Positions 1 through 10,700 of a DNA stretch of 64,000 nt are shown here, piece by piece. Origin of the DNA: Toxonevra muliebris (Eukaryota > Arthropoda > Insecta > Diptera > Pallopteridae). The translations under genes were made by a program, and so were the position numbers. The stretch spans positions 51,375,279-51,439,278 of the forward strand of contig OY829329.1 of NCBI GenBank assembly GCA_963691655.1, in the 5' to 3' direction. Every line of letters starts with the position of its first letter. Within the stretch, counting starts at the first letter, position 1. The notes beneath the pieces were generated by a model. That model had not been told where the DNA came from, ran no database searches, and saw nothing but the letters and a program-made list of their open reading frames with translations.

Positions 1-681
1 TTATTGTTACATTTTACACATTTGAAATTTTGCCCATACCGTGAGCTAAAATGTTTACACATCAGAAAGAATAAAAAACTTCCATCGATCCTGCTCAACT
101 TAAACTAGAGTGTCTAGTTTAGCCACTCTATGCCTGGAAGCGAAATTAGGAAGAAAATTAAATTTTGAAGAGATCATCAATTCCTTCGCATCAGCCAAAG
201 CAAGAAAGGCGTACTTATGAACTATGCGCATTATGAGAGTTGACAAGAAAAGCTTTTAATGTAATTAAAGTAAAATGGAAACTTATTGTACAGATATTCA
301 TACTTAAAGTACAGAATAAATTTTGTTTTTTGATATTTGTCTTTGTATTTTTATATATTCCGAACTCTGAAACACATTCCTTAGTGAGCAGTACGAAGAT
401 ATTTATTGTATCATTTGTGGTGGCAAGAGATAAGGGCGGGGGGAGGGGGGCAGAGGTTATCAATCACCACCGGGCCCGAATTTTCTTTCGACGGCCCTGG
501 ACGTGAGATAACCAATACAAAATAGCTGGAATAACATATCTAGTCTTCTGAATTATCTTTATAGTCTCTGTAATATTTCAAACCCACCCATCAAAAAATG
601 CCCTTAAGCTGCTATATTGATGTGTAAACATTTTAGCTCACGGTATGGGCAAAATTTCAAATGTGTAAAATGTAAGAATAA
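1..681. repeat. Inverted-repeat unit with 64-bp arms
   Basis: Bases 1-64 are the reverse complement of 618-681 with one mismatch (both arms contain CCCATACCGTGAGCTAAAAT or its complement). The arms enclose about 550 bp, most of it the 3' end of a hAT element. The left arm begins at the window edge, so the real terminus and any target duplication cannot be judged. It could be a MITE, a foldback element or a local inverted duplication. Confidence 0.75.
70..499 (+). pseudogene. hAT transposase C-terminal relic and element 3' terminus
   Basis: Bases 128-220 translate in one frame to a peptide containing FEEIINSFASAKARKAYL before a stop. This resembles the C-terminal end of ZMYM1-like hAT transposases, where a conserved INxFASxKARK-type segment closes the dimerisation domain. 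The element then runs through a G-rich stretch to GGGCCCGAATTTTC and ends with CGACGGCCCTG at 499, a hAT-type terminus (CAGGGCCG read inward). The 75-157 and 449-499 segments are closely matched by the short element at 53292-53679, so both belong to one family. Only the last part of the transposase is present; the catalytic domain and the 5' end are missing. The family assignment is my reading of the motif and was not tested by a search. Confidence 0.65.
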
Positions 682-1152
682 CTGTATCGTAATATGCAAG
701 ATAACTGAAACGTCCAGTTCCCCTCTCGCTCGCACTACTGCGCGGCATGACTGTGCTACTCTAAACAACAAAGAGAAGAGAAAAGAGAAGAAGAGAGGGA
801 GAAATTAAAATACGAGCGGAGTTTGTTTGTTTATGTTTCGATCAATTTACTCACGCATATATGTACATACGAAAACAAAATGTGTGTGTACATTTATTCG
901 TGGCAGAATTATTTGTTGGTGTTAAAAGTATGGAGATCGACTATATCATACAAGCAGAGAAGTCGCCGTAGCAAACACAGGCGTTTGATAGGTTTTACAT
1001 TCGGTTAGTTAGATTGGATTAAAATTAAATATTTTTTAAAATATAAAATCTATACAAAATGATAAGTAATAAATAATCTAGGTTTCAATAAATGTACAAC
1101 AAAAGTGATAATGATAGCAAACCACGGCATTATAAAAATTTTGCTTTGTGCA
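682..1152. other. Unassigned AT-rich interval
   Basis: There is a purine-rich GAGAAGAGAAAAGAG stretch near 770-805, and reading frames are short with no recognisable product. The CTCTCGCTCGCACTACTGCGCG patch near 723-744 is more GC-rich than its surroundings, but I see no promoter motif set or repeat partner for it. Confidence 0.4.
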
Positions 1153-1156
1153 TTAA

Positions 1157-1311
1157 CCTTAGAAAGGCAACACTTTTTTATCTATGTAAATAGCAAATAT
1201 GTTAAACAGAAAAAGTCAAACTTATTTATTATAAAATCAAAGAGGCAAATCTCTTTGCGGTGCTTTTAAAAAGTAGTGGGGTGACTGGTCACCCCTGTTG
1301 CCTTTCTAAGG
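1157..1311. mobile_element. piggyBac-like MITE, 155 bp
   Basis: It is flanked by TTAA on both sides (1153-1156 and 1312-1315). The ends are inverted: CCTTAGAAAGGCAACA at the left and its complement TGTTGCCTTTCTAAGG at the right, 16 of 16. TTAA duplication and a CCYTAGAAAG start are the hallmarks of piggyBac elements. There is no coding capacity. A short palindrome, GGGGTGACTGGTCACCCC, lies near the right end (1278-1295). Confidence 0.8.
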
Positions 1312-1315
1312 TTAA

Positions 1316-2000
1316 ATGCGGAAAACAGTTATCGTCGACTGTGGATTGATTTGGAGTATGTGTGTACAAATTCATATACCTATACGCCAAATCAATTCTC
1401 AGGCGACGTTATGTAAAATTTTCACGTCTAATAAAATTTCAAATCGACAGGAAGAAAAACTTAAAGTACTGAAAAAAAGATGCAATTACAGCTGCGTATA
1501 TGCGAACATATCGTGCCCGATGCATTCAGTAAAAGAAAAATAATGCAACTACGATTTGGTGCAATTGCAAAATATTTTTGCATTCACAACAACAAATATA
1601 TGCGATATGGAATAAAAATTTGCATTTGCAATGATGTAAGACCATTTGCAATTTATAGTGAATTGGGCTATTATATATAAAATAATAAATTTTTAAGTTT
1701 ATAAAATAATTGTTTTAATTTGAGTTACCTAAGCATATAAATTATACATTAAATCCCTATATATGGCTATACATATGTGAGCTTATAAACATGGCATTCA
1801 GTTGGCTGAACTGTTTACACATCAAATATCTTGCGTGCCTTGCACACATCCATTTTTTTTTATCACAGTTATATGTATGCATACATATGTATATGGTATT
1901 GCAAACTGACTTTTATAGTAGAAAGACTTTTAAAACTACTTTTATGATGAAAAAGTCTTCAATGAGTCTTATGATATAAAAGTGTTTGAAGACTGTTAAA
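1316..2000. other. Unassigned AT-rich interval
   Basis: Contains CATACATATGTATATG-type microsatellite at 1876-1895 and scattered AAAGTCTT/AGACTTTT words from 1910 on that lead into the tandem repeat at 2001. No gene-like frame is recognised. Confidence 0.4.
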
Positions 2001-2090
2001 AATAAAAGTCACTAAATACTTTTTAACATAACTTTTAAAAATAAAAGTCACTAAATACTTTTTAACATAACTTTTAAAAATAACAGTTAT
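2001..2090. repeat. 39-bp tandem repeat, two full copies plus a partial
   Basis: The unit at 2001-2039 (starting AATAAAAGTCACTAAATACT) repeats perfectly at 2040-2078 and begins a third, diverging copy. It sits within a broader zone (1905-2220) rich in AAAAGTY and ACTTTT words, suggesting an older decayed array. Confidence 0.85.
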
Positions 2091-2730
2091 TAAGAGTTCA
2101 ATTCAGTTAAAAAAAATAGTTATTTCAAAACTCATCATTTTTAACTTCTACGAAATAAAAGTTCATGAAAACTCTTTCTTCTTCTGAAAACTTTTTGATA
2201 AAAGTTATAAAAGTCTCAAGCTCTGGATATGAAGTGTTTTTTTAATACTTATCGCTAGTGTCGCTGTTGTAACCACTAAAATTCTTAATGAAAATATAGC
2301 AAGATTTCATTTTTGCTTTTTAAATTTAAATTGCTAAAATATAGTTTCTATCGTTTTTATTGAAAAGTGAAATGCAAAAATCAAAATTAAGAAAATTTAA
2401 AAGTTTATATGAAATACCATGTCCCAAACGGTTAATTAAATTTTTCACCCTGCCCTCTAACGATACACTACTAATTTTATACCAAATTTTTATGGTTTGT
2501 GGATAAATAGAAAAAAGATGAGCCGAATATTTAAGCAAATACACAACCCAGCACACTCTGCCCACCTGGCAGCAAACAAAACAACTAATCAACGTCAGAG
2601 TTGATTCTATTGTATTGACGGCAACCCAGCGGCATTTTCATAAAGAACGTCGGACCAAAGTGAAATGTCAAAAAGCCAAACAGCTGTGAAAGCAACAAAC
2701 TTCAAATTGGAGCGAAAATATTTTCGTTTC

Positions 2731-3765
2731 AGTAACGAGACGAATTTCAACGAATGTGTGTTGTTAGCGGATGGGGAAAAAGAAATATTTTTTTTTTATT
2801 TAAAAACAAGAAAAAGTGTTGAAATATAATCAAAATAATATTATAATTACAAGTGAGTGTAAGAATAAATAAATAATAAATCGGAGAAGTAATAATTTGA
2901 TGAAGAAAAAAGAAAATATATATGTTAATGTGAAAAAAGAAGAAATTTGAAAATTCAATAAGGGAAAAATAATGTAGCGACAGCTGCTGCTGCTACTTCT
3001 GTGGTTGGGCGATGGGCTGCGCGTGTAAGAGCACCCCACAAAGCAACAACAAAGCAACCAAATAAACCAACGAAGACAAAAGTGCATAACAAAGTTACAA
3101 GTGCAAGTGCAAAGCTAACAACAACAAAAGCATTAAAGGCGGCAAAGGAGAAAAATAAGTGAACACAAACAAGCAAACGAAATCATCATCAAAAATAAAA
3201 CAAACAAAACAAAATTATTTTGATAGACACCAGTCGAAAGTCAAAAATAAATAATAAAAGCTGTGAAAGAAAGAAAAAAGGCGGGCGTTCAAATTTTTAT
3301 AGAAGAAATAAAATTTTTCTTTCATTGTTTTTATTATAATTTTTTATTTATATTTTTAGGGATTGCATAAAAAGTGCGTGTGTGTGCGCCCAAAAAACAT
3401 TCACCCACCCACCCGCCGTTAAACCGCATTTCATGCATTGTTATTGTATTTTCGCAAATTAAATGCATGTGTGAAAGAGTGTAAGCAATAGACAGCGGAA
3501 GATAGAGAGTGAGAAAGAGAGAGAGAGGGAGCGTGGTGTGGGCACCGTGGAATTAATATCTACGCAAGAAAGAAAAATTAAATGCACAAACTTAAATCTG
3601 TACGATTGTGCAAAAATGTATAAGTTAGTTTTATGATTTTTGTAAAAACAAAAATCCAAAAAAATCAAGAAATTTAAGCTGAAAAGTTGTGAAAATAATA
3701 TACAAAATCCGGCTGTTTCGAATTCTTATGCAAATTTGAACAGTGGATTTCATTTAAAATTTAAG
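2731..3765 (+). other. Candidate non-coding first exon of a host gene
   Basis: At 2729-2733 the sequence reads TCAGT, the arthropod initiator consensus, placing a start near 2731. The next kilobase is A-rich with many CAA/AAC words and interspersed (GA)n, the texture typical of long fly 5' leaders and unlike the surrounding AT-rich spacer. It lacks any sustained forward reading frame. It ends at TTTAAG/GTAAGTTC (3765/3766), an essentially perfect 5' splice donor. I infer an untranslated first exon followed by a long intron. There is no TATA box in the expected place and no protein evidence. An alternative donor CAA/GTGAGT lies near 2850. Which gene it would belong to is unknown. Confidence 0.35.
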
Positions 3766-3774
3766 GTAAGTTCT
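3766..3774 (+). promoter_or_regulatory. Consensus 5' splice donor
   Basis: AAG followed by GTAAGT is a full match to the eukaryotic donor consensus, at the downstream edge of the A-rich leader-like sequence. The following bases (TTCTTTATTTTTTCTACC) are intron-like. Confidence 0.4.
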
Positions 3775-4449
3775 TTATTTTTTCTACCTTTCTTTTTCAG
3801 ACAGGCGTTCATGCTTGTGCCAATGTAAACAGCCACTAAGATATTTAGTATAAAAAACTGTCAAGATCTTCAAAATGATACAAGAACATCAAATTTTCTT
3901 AACGATTTAAGGCTTTTTGATTTTATTTTATTCTACTGGGACCCGGCAACCGGTGTTTCCCCGTAATCGGGTTTGGTTTTCGCTTCTGAACTAAGGCCTC
4001 CTAAGATCCGAAACCCAAAGCACGGCGTTTTTCGGTAATAGGTTCTGGCTAACGCCTCTATCACAATTTAGTGTAATCGATCATTGACCAAGGTGAGCTT
4101 TTTGGCATTTTATCTTACCCTTTCATTAGGGAAAAACGACATTTATAAAATAAATTATAGGTACCGGCTTAACAATATCCGATAACATGTTGCGTCACAT
4201 ATTCTGCATTCCAGTGTATTAACATTCAAGCATCCATTGGATTTAGATTAAATTTATCGTTTAGGTTGTAGAAGTGGAATTTGTTACCCTTGCCACTGTC
4301 CACATTGGGTCTATTATAATATTCTCTGATTTATATTTCATCTATAAATCGTAGGTTCGTGAAGAAATTGGCGACGACTTAAGGCACACTTGCTTGCTTT
4401 TATATCTTCCACTTAAAGTTTTGGATTATCTTAATAACCAATAAGCGAT

Positions 4450-4611
4450 CTAATTAAACCATCATCTTTTTGATCTAAATTTTGGCCTTAATTTGGTCTA
4501 CTTTTTGTTTCTATTTAACTCTACTTTTTATGGGAATATTAATCTAAATTTGTGTTTGATTTTTGGTCTAAATTTTGCCCTGAGTTTCGATCTTAAATTT
4601 TTTCAAAGTTC
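4450..4611. repeat. Degenerate TTTTGGTCTAAA-type tract, left half
   Basis: Loose repetition of words such as TTTTGGTCTAAATTTTG, TTTGGTCTA and GATTTTTGGTCTAA. The same vocabulary resumes at 6196-6470, so one continuous tract was split by the retrotransposon at 4620-6187. Confidence 0.6.
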
Positions 4612-4660
4612 AGTCCTAAATCGCATCAATATAAACAGTCCAGGGTTGGATGAAATAACC

Positions 4661-6133
4661 ACTGCTATTCGCTGAGGAAAAGCCGTAGGAGCGGACGAAA
4701 TCCCTCCAGAACTCATCAAAGTCGACCCCTATTCCAACAGACGTGGGATGATGAGATGCTACCCGCTGAATGGAATGACTCCATAATTGTGAAACTGCTG
4801 AAGAAAGGAGACAAACGGAAATGTTCCAATTGGCGAGGTATTTCGATCCTGCCAGCAGTCACTCAGATTCTTAATCACATAATACTCAATCGCATTGTCG
4901 ATGTTTTGGAAGAATCTATCGGCAAAAATCAAGCAGGATTCCGTCGCAACTGCTCATGCATCGACCACATTAGTACATTGAGTATAATAATAGAGCAGTC
5001 TGCTGAACTTAATGCTACGCTATACATATCTTTTTTGGACTTTGTAAAAGCTTTTGATGCCCTACGAAGAAATGCAATCTCGGAAATTTAGATGCACGTG
5101 GAGTTCCTTCTAAGATAATCAACGTCATCAAATGTTCCTATGAGGACGCTACGAGCAGGGTCTTACACGCTGGTCAACTAAGCGAACCCTTTGTAACGAT
5201 CTCCGGTGTGAAACAGGGATGCGCGCTCTCATCACTACTGTTTATTACCACCTTAGATATGATTTCTGAGGTCGCCGAAATACATAAATGCGGCATACAA
5301 TGGAACCTAAACAACAAACTCAGCAATTAAGCGCACGCTGATGATGTTTCTTTGCTCTCTGCCAGCCATATTAAAATGTAAAGTATGTTGAATACATTAT
5401 CTGATGTGTCTGAAAATTAATACGTCGAAACCTAACATCCTCAGTGTGGCCAACTTTTGTTTTTCAAAATCCGCTAAAATAAAGATTAAAACGCGAGTTG
5501 GCCACACTGAACATCCTACGCGTAAACGCTCGCAACCACAGTCCATTCAGCGTTAGTGGCATTGATCTTGCAGACGTTAGAGAGTTCGAATACCTCGGCA
5601 GCAAGCTTACACCGGACGGGGGCGCTGAGGACGACGGCAATAGTCGCCTCTTAAAAGCAAAGCGCGCCTACGCATCTCTGCACTCCGTCTGGAAATCTAG
5701 AACGATTAGACGAACAACTAAAACACGAATTTTTGAAGCCTGCGTCAAATCAGTACTACTCTACGGTAGTGAAACATGGCACATAACTAACACCATCATG
5801 CACAAATTACAATGCTTCGTCAACCGCTGCCTACGCTGCCCCAAAATAATTTCGAACAAGAACCTATGGGCAATGACTAATCATGCTGGCTTATCAAGCG
5901 ACATAAGAAAACGAAAATACGGATGGATAGATCATACTCTGAGAAAGGATCGGCACAATATTGCCCACTCAGCCCTGGAATGGAACCCCATAGGCACTAG
6001 AAGAATAGGTAGACCCAAAACAACATGGACGCGCACTGTATACAGTGAGACATCCAAATCGTTTAACGAATTAAGATATCTAGCCCGAAATAGAGAATCT
6101 TGGAAATCCTATGTAGATAGGCTAAGTTCTTAA
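4661..6133 (+). pseudogene. Reverse transcriptase of the non-LTR element, broken
   Basis: Pieces in order: GKAVGADEIPPELIK (the RT G-x-x-GxDGIPPE box) near 4677-4721; KLLKKGDKRKCSNWRGISIL and KNQAGFRRNCS in 4756-5091; SFLDFVKAFDALRR carrying the first catalytic Asp; GVKQGCALSSLLF near 5205-5245; and ADDVSLLS, the catalytic box normally YxDD, near 5338. A C-terminal region at 5518-6133 has the FEYLGSKLTPDGG, LLYGSETW and GRRIGRPKTTWTR-like features of RTE/BovB and related retrotransposons. Frameshifts near 4670, 4730 and 5090 and a stop just before ADDVSLLS disable it. The upstream endonuclease domain is absent. Clade assignment between RTE and CR1-like groups is uncertain. Confidence 0.8.
5442..5509. 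mobile_element. 68-bp micro-MITE with 8-bp target duplication
   Basis: The termini CAGTGTGGCCAACT and AGTTGGCCACACTG are perfect inverted repeats of at least 13 bp, and the element is flanked by perfect 8-bp duplications AACATCCT (5434-5441 and 5510-5517). The 8-bp duplication and CAG...CTG ends fit the hAT superfamily. Leaving it and one duplication out of account, the reading frame of the retrotransposon C-terminal region is continuous across the site, which confirms it as a later insertion. Confidence 0.85.
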
Positions 6134-6195
6134 GTTTATAATATTAATTGTAATAGTTTAAGAACATTCTTTAATAATAATAATAATAGTCCTAA

Positions 6196-6470
6196 TTTTA
6201 GTTTGATTTTGGCCTTGTTTTTGGTTGAAAATTTTAACCGAATTTCGGTCAGCTTTTTTGGCATCAATTTGGTCTGAGTTTTTGTTTCATTTTAGCAGTG
6301 TTTTTGATGTGAATATTGATCTGAGATTTAGTCTGAATTTGTGTTTGATTTTTGCTCTATTTTTGGTCTAGATTTTGGTTTGATTTTTGCTCTGAATTTG
6401 CAATCTTTTTGGTCTGAGTTTTGCTATGAGTTCCGATCTATTTTTTGTGCTGAAATTTAAAACTTTGTAC
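6196..6470. repeat. Degenerate TTTTGGTCTAAA-type tract, right half
   Basis: Continuation of the tract at 4450-4611, with words such as GATTTTTGCTCTATTTTTGGTCTAG and TTTTTGGTCTGAGTTTTG in tandem-like order. Periodicity is too decayed for a single unit length to be defined by eye. Confidence 0.6.
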
Positions 6471-6656
6471 ACTTTTTTAGGATAATTTTAAGATAACAAT
6501 GAACTTTATTCATGACCAACGATCAAAATATTTGATAATTTCACTGGTAAGGGGGAGAAGTTTTCGGTCTAAATATGAAAAGCCCCCGCTAGTGTAAGTT
6601 TTAATATATGAATAGGAGTTTGTAACGATAGCCTGGCAAAATTTACATCATTAAAG

Positions 6657-7175
6657 CCCCATTTACAATGGAGCGAGGATGCGAGGCGTGTTTCGAAGTC
6701 GATTTCGGAAACGAGAGCACTCGTCGCTATTTTCATTGTTCAATTTACAATTAAGCGAGGCGCGATTAATATGAAACAGCTGTTTAAAGTTTGTTTACTT
6801 TATTAAGAGTTACCATCATTTTCTGTCAAAAATTGTGTTTATATTTTAAAATCAAGTTATTTTCAGCAAAATTGAATAAAAAATATTATTTACTGATTCA
6901 GTAATTGCTGCACTAAGGATTATTCCGTTTTTCCACAGTTTACTAATATACTTTATATTTTATTTCATTTCAACAGTATGTAGTACATCTGGCAGCTCTA
7001 CATGTATCAACATCGCGTCTCGCTCGCGAGCTTTTTTCAAATTTTCGAAATTCACTGGCGAGACGAGAGCTCGCCTTCATTGTATATGCGCACATTGAAA
7101 CACATTGAATGAAAATTTGTCGACGTGACGCTTTCGAACATCGACTCGCGTGCTCGCTCCATTGTAAATGGGGCT
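6657..7175. mobile_element. 519-bp MITE with TAA target duplication
   Basis: The left end AGCCCCATTTACAATGGAGC (6657 on) is complementary to the right end GCTCCATTGTAAATGGGGCT (ending 7175). TAA flanks both sides (6654-6656, 7176-7178). A 3-bp TAA duplication fits the PIF/Harbinger superfamily. The subterminal DNA is rich in CGAG/CTCG words (GAGGCGTG, CTCGCGAGC, GAGACGAGAGCTCGCC), giving a strongly self-complementary outer 100 bp on each side. There is no coding capacity. Confidence 0.75.
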
Positions 7176-7183
7176 TAATGATA

Positions 7184-7713
7184 TAAACACAACCAAGGCA
7201 GCTGGCCTCTAACCGCTTACTTCTTCTGAGAGAATAAACACAATAAGAGCGTCGCGACCTCTAGCGTCAAGAATATGTAAAAGGAAAACAAAACAAAAGC
7301 AGTTGGATTTGATTATTGTTTCAACAACTAATTTTTTTTTTTATTTAAGTTATCAATTATCAAAAACTAAAAAGGAAAACTTCAATATTCTGTAATTTGA
7401 AAAAATTTTTGCATAAATTTATTTGTACAAAAACGTCAAAAACATCAAAAGAATGAAGAAACTAAAAGGAAACTCGAAAAAATACCTATATTTTCGTACT
7501 AAAACTTGGCAGCACTTGACTTTTATTTGAAAAATATGTCAATGTTTCCCCTCTCACAAGATAGAAAACATTGTGAAGTAGAGAAAATTTGAATTGAATC
7601 TAGTGTAGCGTCGTTGAGGTGACAGCCAGCCGCAGAAATTTGTTCCCATACAAATTCGTAAAATTCTGTTTGTTTATTGTTGAAGCTGAGGCCGGCTGCT
7701 TTGGTTGTGTTTA
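7184..7713. mobile_element. Inverted-repeat element, about 530 bp
   Basis: TAAACACAACCAAGGCAGCT at 7184 pairs with the complement of GCTGCTTTGGTTGTGTTTA ending at 7713, with arms of about 26 bp and 2 mismatches, flanked by TA on both sides (7182-7183, 7714-7715). TA flanks suggest Tc1/mariner-type insertion, though two bases are weak evidence in AT-rich DNA. It starts 6 bp after the preceding MITE. An 84-residue frame on the minus strand across the right arm (7523-7777) has no recognised family. Confidence 0.55.
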
Positions 7714-7715
7714 TA

Positions 7716-9529
7716 CCATAATGCTCAAAATGCTCTAGAGCAGCGTTATTTGTAATCAGTAGATAATTTTTCGACATTTAAAAATTTCGATTTGAAAAGT
7801 TTTTAATTTAAATGAAAGCTCAATAAATTTCTAAAAATCTTCTCGAGACTTTCGATAAACGGTTTATTATTATTTTTTTGTTGTTGTTATTTTTTATATT
7901 TGAAGTTATATATAAACAGGTTAATGAACAAATGTAGTCATCACAACAACAATGTATATAGAGACGGGCAAATCAGACGGCCGTTTCGGAATCCGCCACA
8001 ATTCCTCATCAGTGATCTTAGTGATAGTTCTTAATCTTTTAATATCCTATATAAGCTACTAATATTTGATGTTACTAATTTTTATGTTGTCAGTTTATCA
8101 AAAAACATTTTTCCGTGCCTTGTTTAATTAAAATTTGAATTTTTGGCAATTTGAACATGATTGGTTCATTATTTTTTGAGAAATCATGTCAACCGTCTAA
8201 TGAGCGGAACTTTCCAAGGCTCTATCTCCTAGACTTTTACTCTAATAGCCTTAAAACTTTGGGAGAATAATCTGGACTATTATTCTATTTAATTAGACAA
8301 TAAAAAATGATTTTTTGAAATTTTTCAAATCCTTGTAACCTCCTAAGCTATGCTGTTTTATAAGCCAATTTTTCTTATAGTAGTTCTGCACTTTTCTTGT
8401 ATCCATCATTTACTGTAACTACAACTTTTTAAGGGTTATAATACATACTTAAATTAATATTCTTAAAGAGAAAATACCTAAAAAAAAAGGAATTCATTTC
8501 ATTAAAAAAATATCACAATCTACGAAAATTTGTACTTGTAAAATATATAACAAAATCTCTAAAAAAAATACACCTTCCTCCCTCTCCAAAAAAGCAACAA
8601 AATATACTATGTATTTTTCTATTATACAAACATTTGCTTACTAATATAAATTCAAACACTTAAAATAAACAAATCAAATTAAAGCAAAATCCTCCTTAAC
8701 TAAAATAAAATATAATTCACATGTCTGACATGATACGCGATACTTGTTCAATCAAAAAAATAGAAAAAATTAAAAATAACTTGTGTTCAATCATCAAAAG
8801 TTTTTAAGGAAACACAAATAAACAAGGCCGTTACGAGTAGTAGCAAACAACCAAAAGAAAAGAAAAAAAAACAAAAACAAACAAATTTTTGTTTACAATG
8901 TCAATACGAATTGAAAACACAAAACAAAAGCAAAATCCACAAGTACAAATAAACTGATCAAGAAAAAAAAACTACAAAAAAGGCACAAAAATTAGTATGT
9001 AAAAATGATAAAAAGTGTGAAAATCATAGACGAAAATCGGTAACTTTGCCTCTACTTGAAAATGTTTAAATAAATATAAATTATATCAGAATGGAAATAT
9101 ATAGATGATTCATATTTAAGCGCCGCTATGCTAACAACCATAACAAATATATACGTAAACAAAAACGAAAAAAAAAATTGTGCTGACTGATAAGAGTTAA
9201 AGCAGTCCCCCTCCTCCTCATTTGATTTTATAATTTAATTAACCGAAATTGATAATTTAATAGAAAATGAAAATAAATCTATTGGGTTTTTATTGAATAA
9301 AAATATCTTCAGCGAAATATGGTATACACATACATACATACAAATATTTTTTAGACGGCATGAATTAAGTTATTCATAGTTGTTATCTGTGGATTTAACC
9401 TCATGCTCTTTTATTGAGCGATAAAGCAAGTAAACTATCAATGACTGATGTAATCATAATATCATCAATGACCCCGAAGAAACTGACAACAGTCACTGTA
9501 TTTGTCTAATGGCAGCCAGCAGTTGATCA
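7716..9529. other. Long interval without recognised genes
   Basis: AT-rich with A-runs. From about 8820 to 9045 it is A-rich with AAACAAACAAAAAC words like fly leader sequence, ending near AAATCG/GTAACT, a weaker donor-like site; a second untranslated exon is possible but only a guess. The 8020-8450 part is less simple and may be old transposon DNA, but no termini were found. Confidence 0.3.
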
Positions 9530-9722
9530 ATTTAATCTAGTCCGGTACTGGTATCCAATCTTGAACCGCTGCCGTTGATTCTGTTTTAATTCGGTTCAGC
9601 CTTTAGTCTGATACTATTCTAGTTCTGTTCGGGTCCTGACTCTATATACATAATCTTAATCTGTTCAGATTTATTTTAATTCTGTTCTGATTCTATTCCA
9701 ATTCGGTCCTAGCTCTAGCTCA
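9530..9722. repeat. Degenerate ATTCTGTTC-type tract
   Basis: Repeated loosely related words: GATTCTGTTTTAATTCGG, ATTCTAGTTCTGTTCGG, TTTTAATTCTGTTCTGATTC. It ends exactly where the palindromic element at 9723 begins. Confidence 0.5.
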
Positions 9723-10700
9723 GGTTTTTTGGCATGAAAAAACTGAATCTGATATTTATTTGCAGAAAAAAAAATAATTTTAGACATACCTCCTATACAA
9801 AAAACCGTCAAAAATGCACAAAAAGTGTAAAATTTGTATTGGAGGTACCCTTATTTTCCATCGAAACAAATTAAATTTTTTCACGCATCATTTTTTTCGT
9901 TAAGAAATTTTGTTTCTGAAAGTTTCAGAACAATCGGCTCAAAAATAAGCATCCAGTTCTCATAAAAGCTGAAAATTTGAAACATTTTTGGAATTTTGGG
10001 TTTAAAAACTAAGTTTACAGATTTTTGTTGTTCAGTGACCTATAGTAAAATTTCATGGGCAACATATTTCTTGAACATATTAACCCTCTATCAACCCTCG
10101 TAATGGGTCAAAAAAGTAACTTTTTTCGATAAGGGCAAAAATTACCCGTACTGGTGGGCGCTAAAGGGTTAATATGTTGGAGGAAAATATTCTACTTGAA
10201 ATTCTACTACAAATTTCCGAGCATACAAACAAGTTTTGATGCAAAACTAACAAGTTGCCTTATGGTTTATTTTGCTTAATCTGTTAGAAATGGGCAAGCT
10301 TTAGGCTCGCATACAAACAAAATTTGAGGTAAACTTTTAAAAACGCAGAGACCCGTATAATTTTTTCTCCCGAGTTCTATCGGAATCCACTTGCAGAACC
10401 TTGTTATTTTTGGAAAAATTTATTTTTGTCGGATAGTGTAATTTTCGTTTAGTAACTTTTGATCGCTCATGATGAGAACTGGATTCTTTATTTTTAGCCG
10501 ATTGTTCTGAAACTTTCAGAAACTAATTTCTTAACGAAAAAAATTATGTGTGCAAAAATTTAATTTATTTCGATGTAAAATAAGGGTACCTTCCATACAA
10601 ATAATCCACTTTTTGGGGATTTTTGACGGTTTGTTGTACGGGAAGTATGTTTTTTTCTGCAAATAAATATCAGATACAGTTTTTTCATGCCAAAAAAACC
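9723..10700. mobile_element. Long-arm palindromic element, about 0.98 kb
   Basis: Outer arms of roughly 230-240 bp (9723-9964 and 10470-10700) are inverted copies. The left GGTTTTTTGGCATGAAAAAA matches the complement of the right end TTTTTTCATGCCAAAAAAACC, and pairing continues through shared words such as TCAGAACAATCGGCT and CCAGTTCTCAT with scattered mismatches. The 500-bp core contains a TTAA-flanked MITE. No clear target duplication is visible. Long arms suggest a Mutator-like or foldback element; the class is undecided. There is no coding capacity. Confidence 0.7.
10084..10168. mobile_element. 85-bp piggyBac-like MITE
   Basis: TTAA (10080-10083) then CCCTCTATCAACCC at the left; GGGCGCTAAAGGG then TTAA (10169-10172) at the right. 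Terminal complementarity is about 4 exact bases with looser pairing beyond. The interior is self-complementary (GTAATGGGT with ATTACCC, AAAAAGTAACTTTTT). It is nested in the core of the palindromic element. Confidence 0.55.

Larger units (their letters stand above)
4620..6187 (+). mobile_element. 5'-truncated non-LTR retrotransposon (RTE/CR1-like)
   Basis: A 1.57-kb insertion flanked by perfect 8-bp duplications AGTCCTAA (4612-4619 and 6188-6195). It begins inside the reverse transcriptase domain, as expected of 5' truncation during target-primed reverse transcription, and ends in a short TAA microsatellite (TTAATAATAATAATAAT), a 3' end style seen in RTE-type elements. It landed in the TTTTGGTCTA tract. 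A 68-bp MITE later inserted at 5442. All reading frames are broken, so this copy is dead. Confidence 0.8.
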
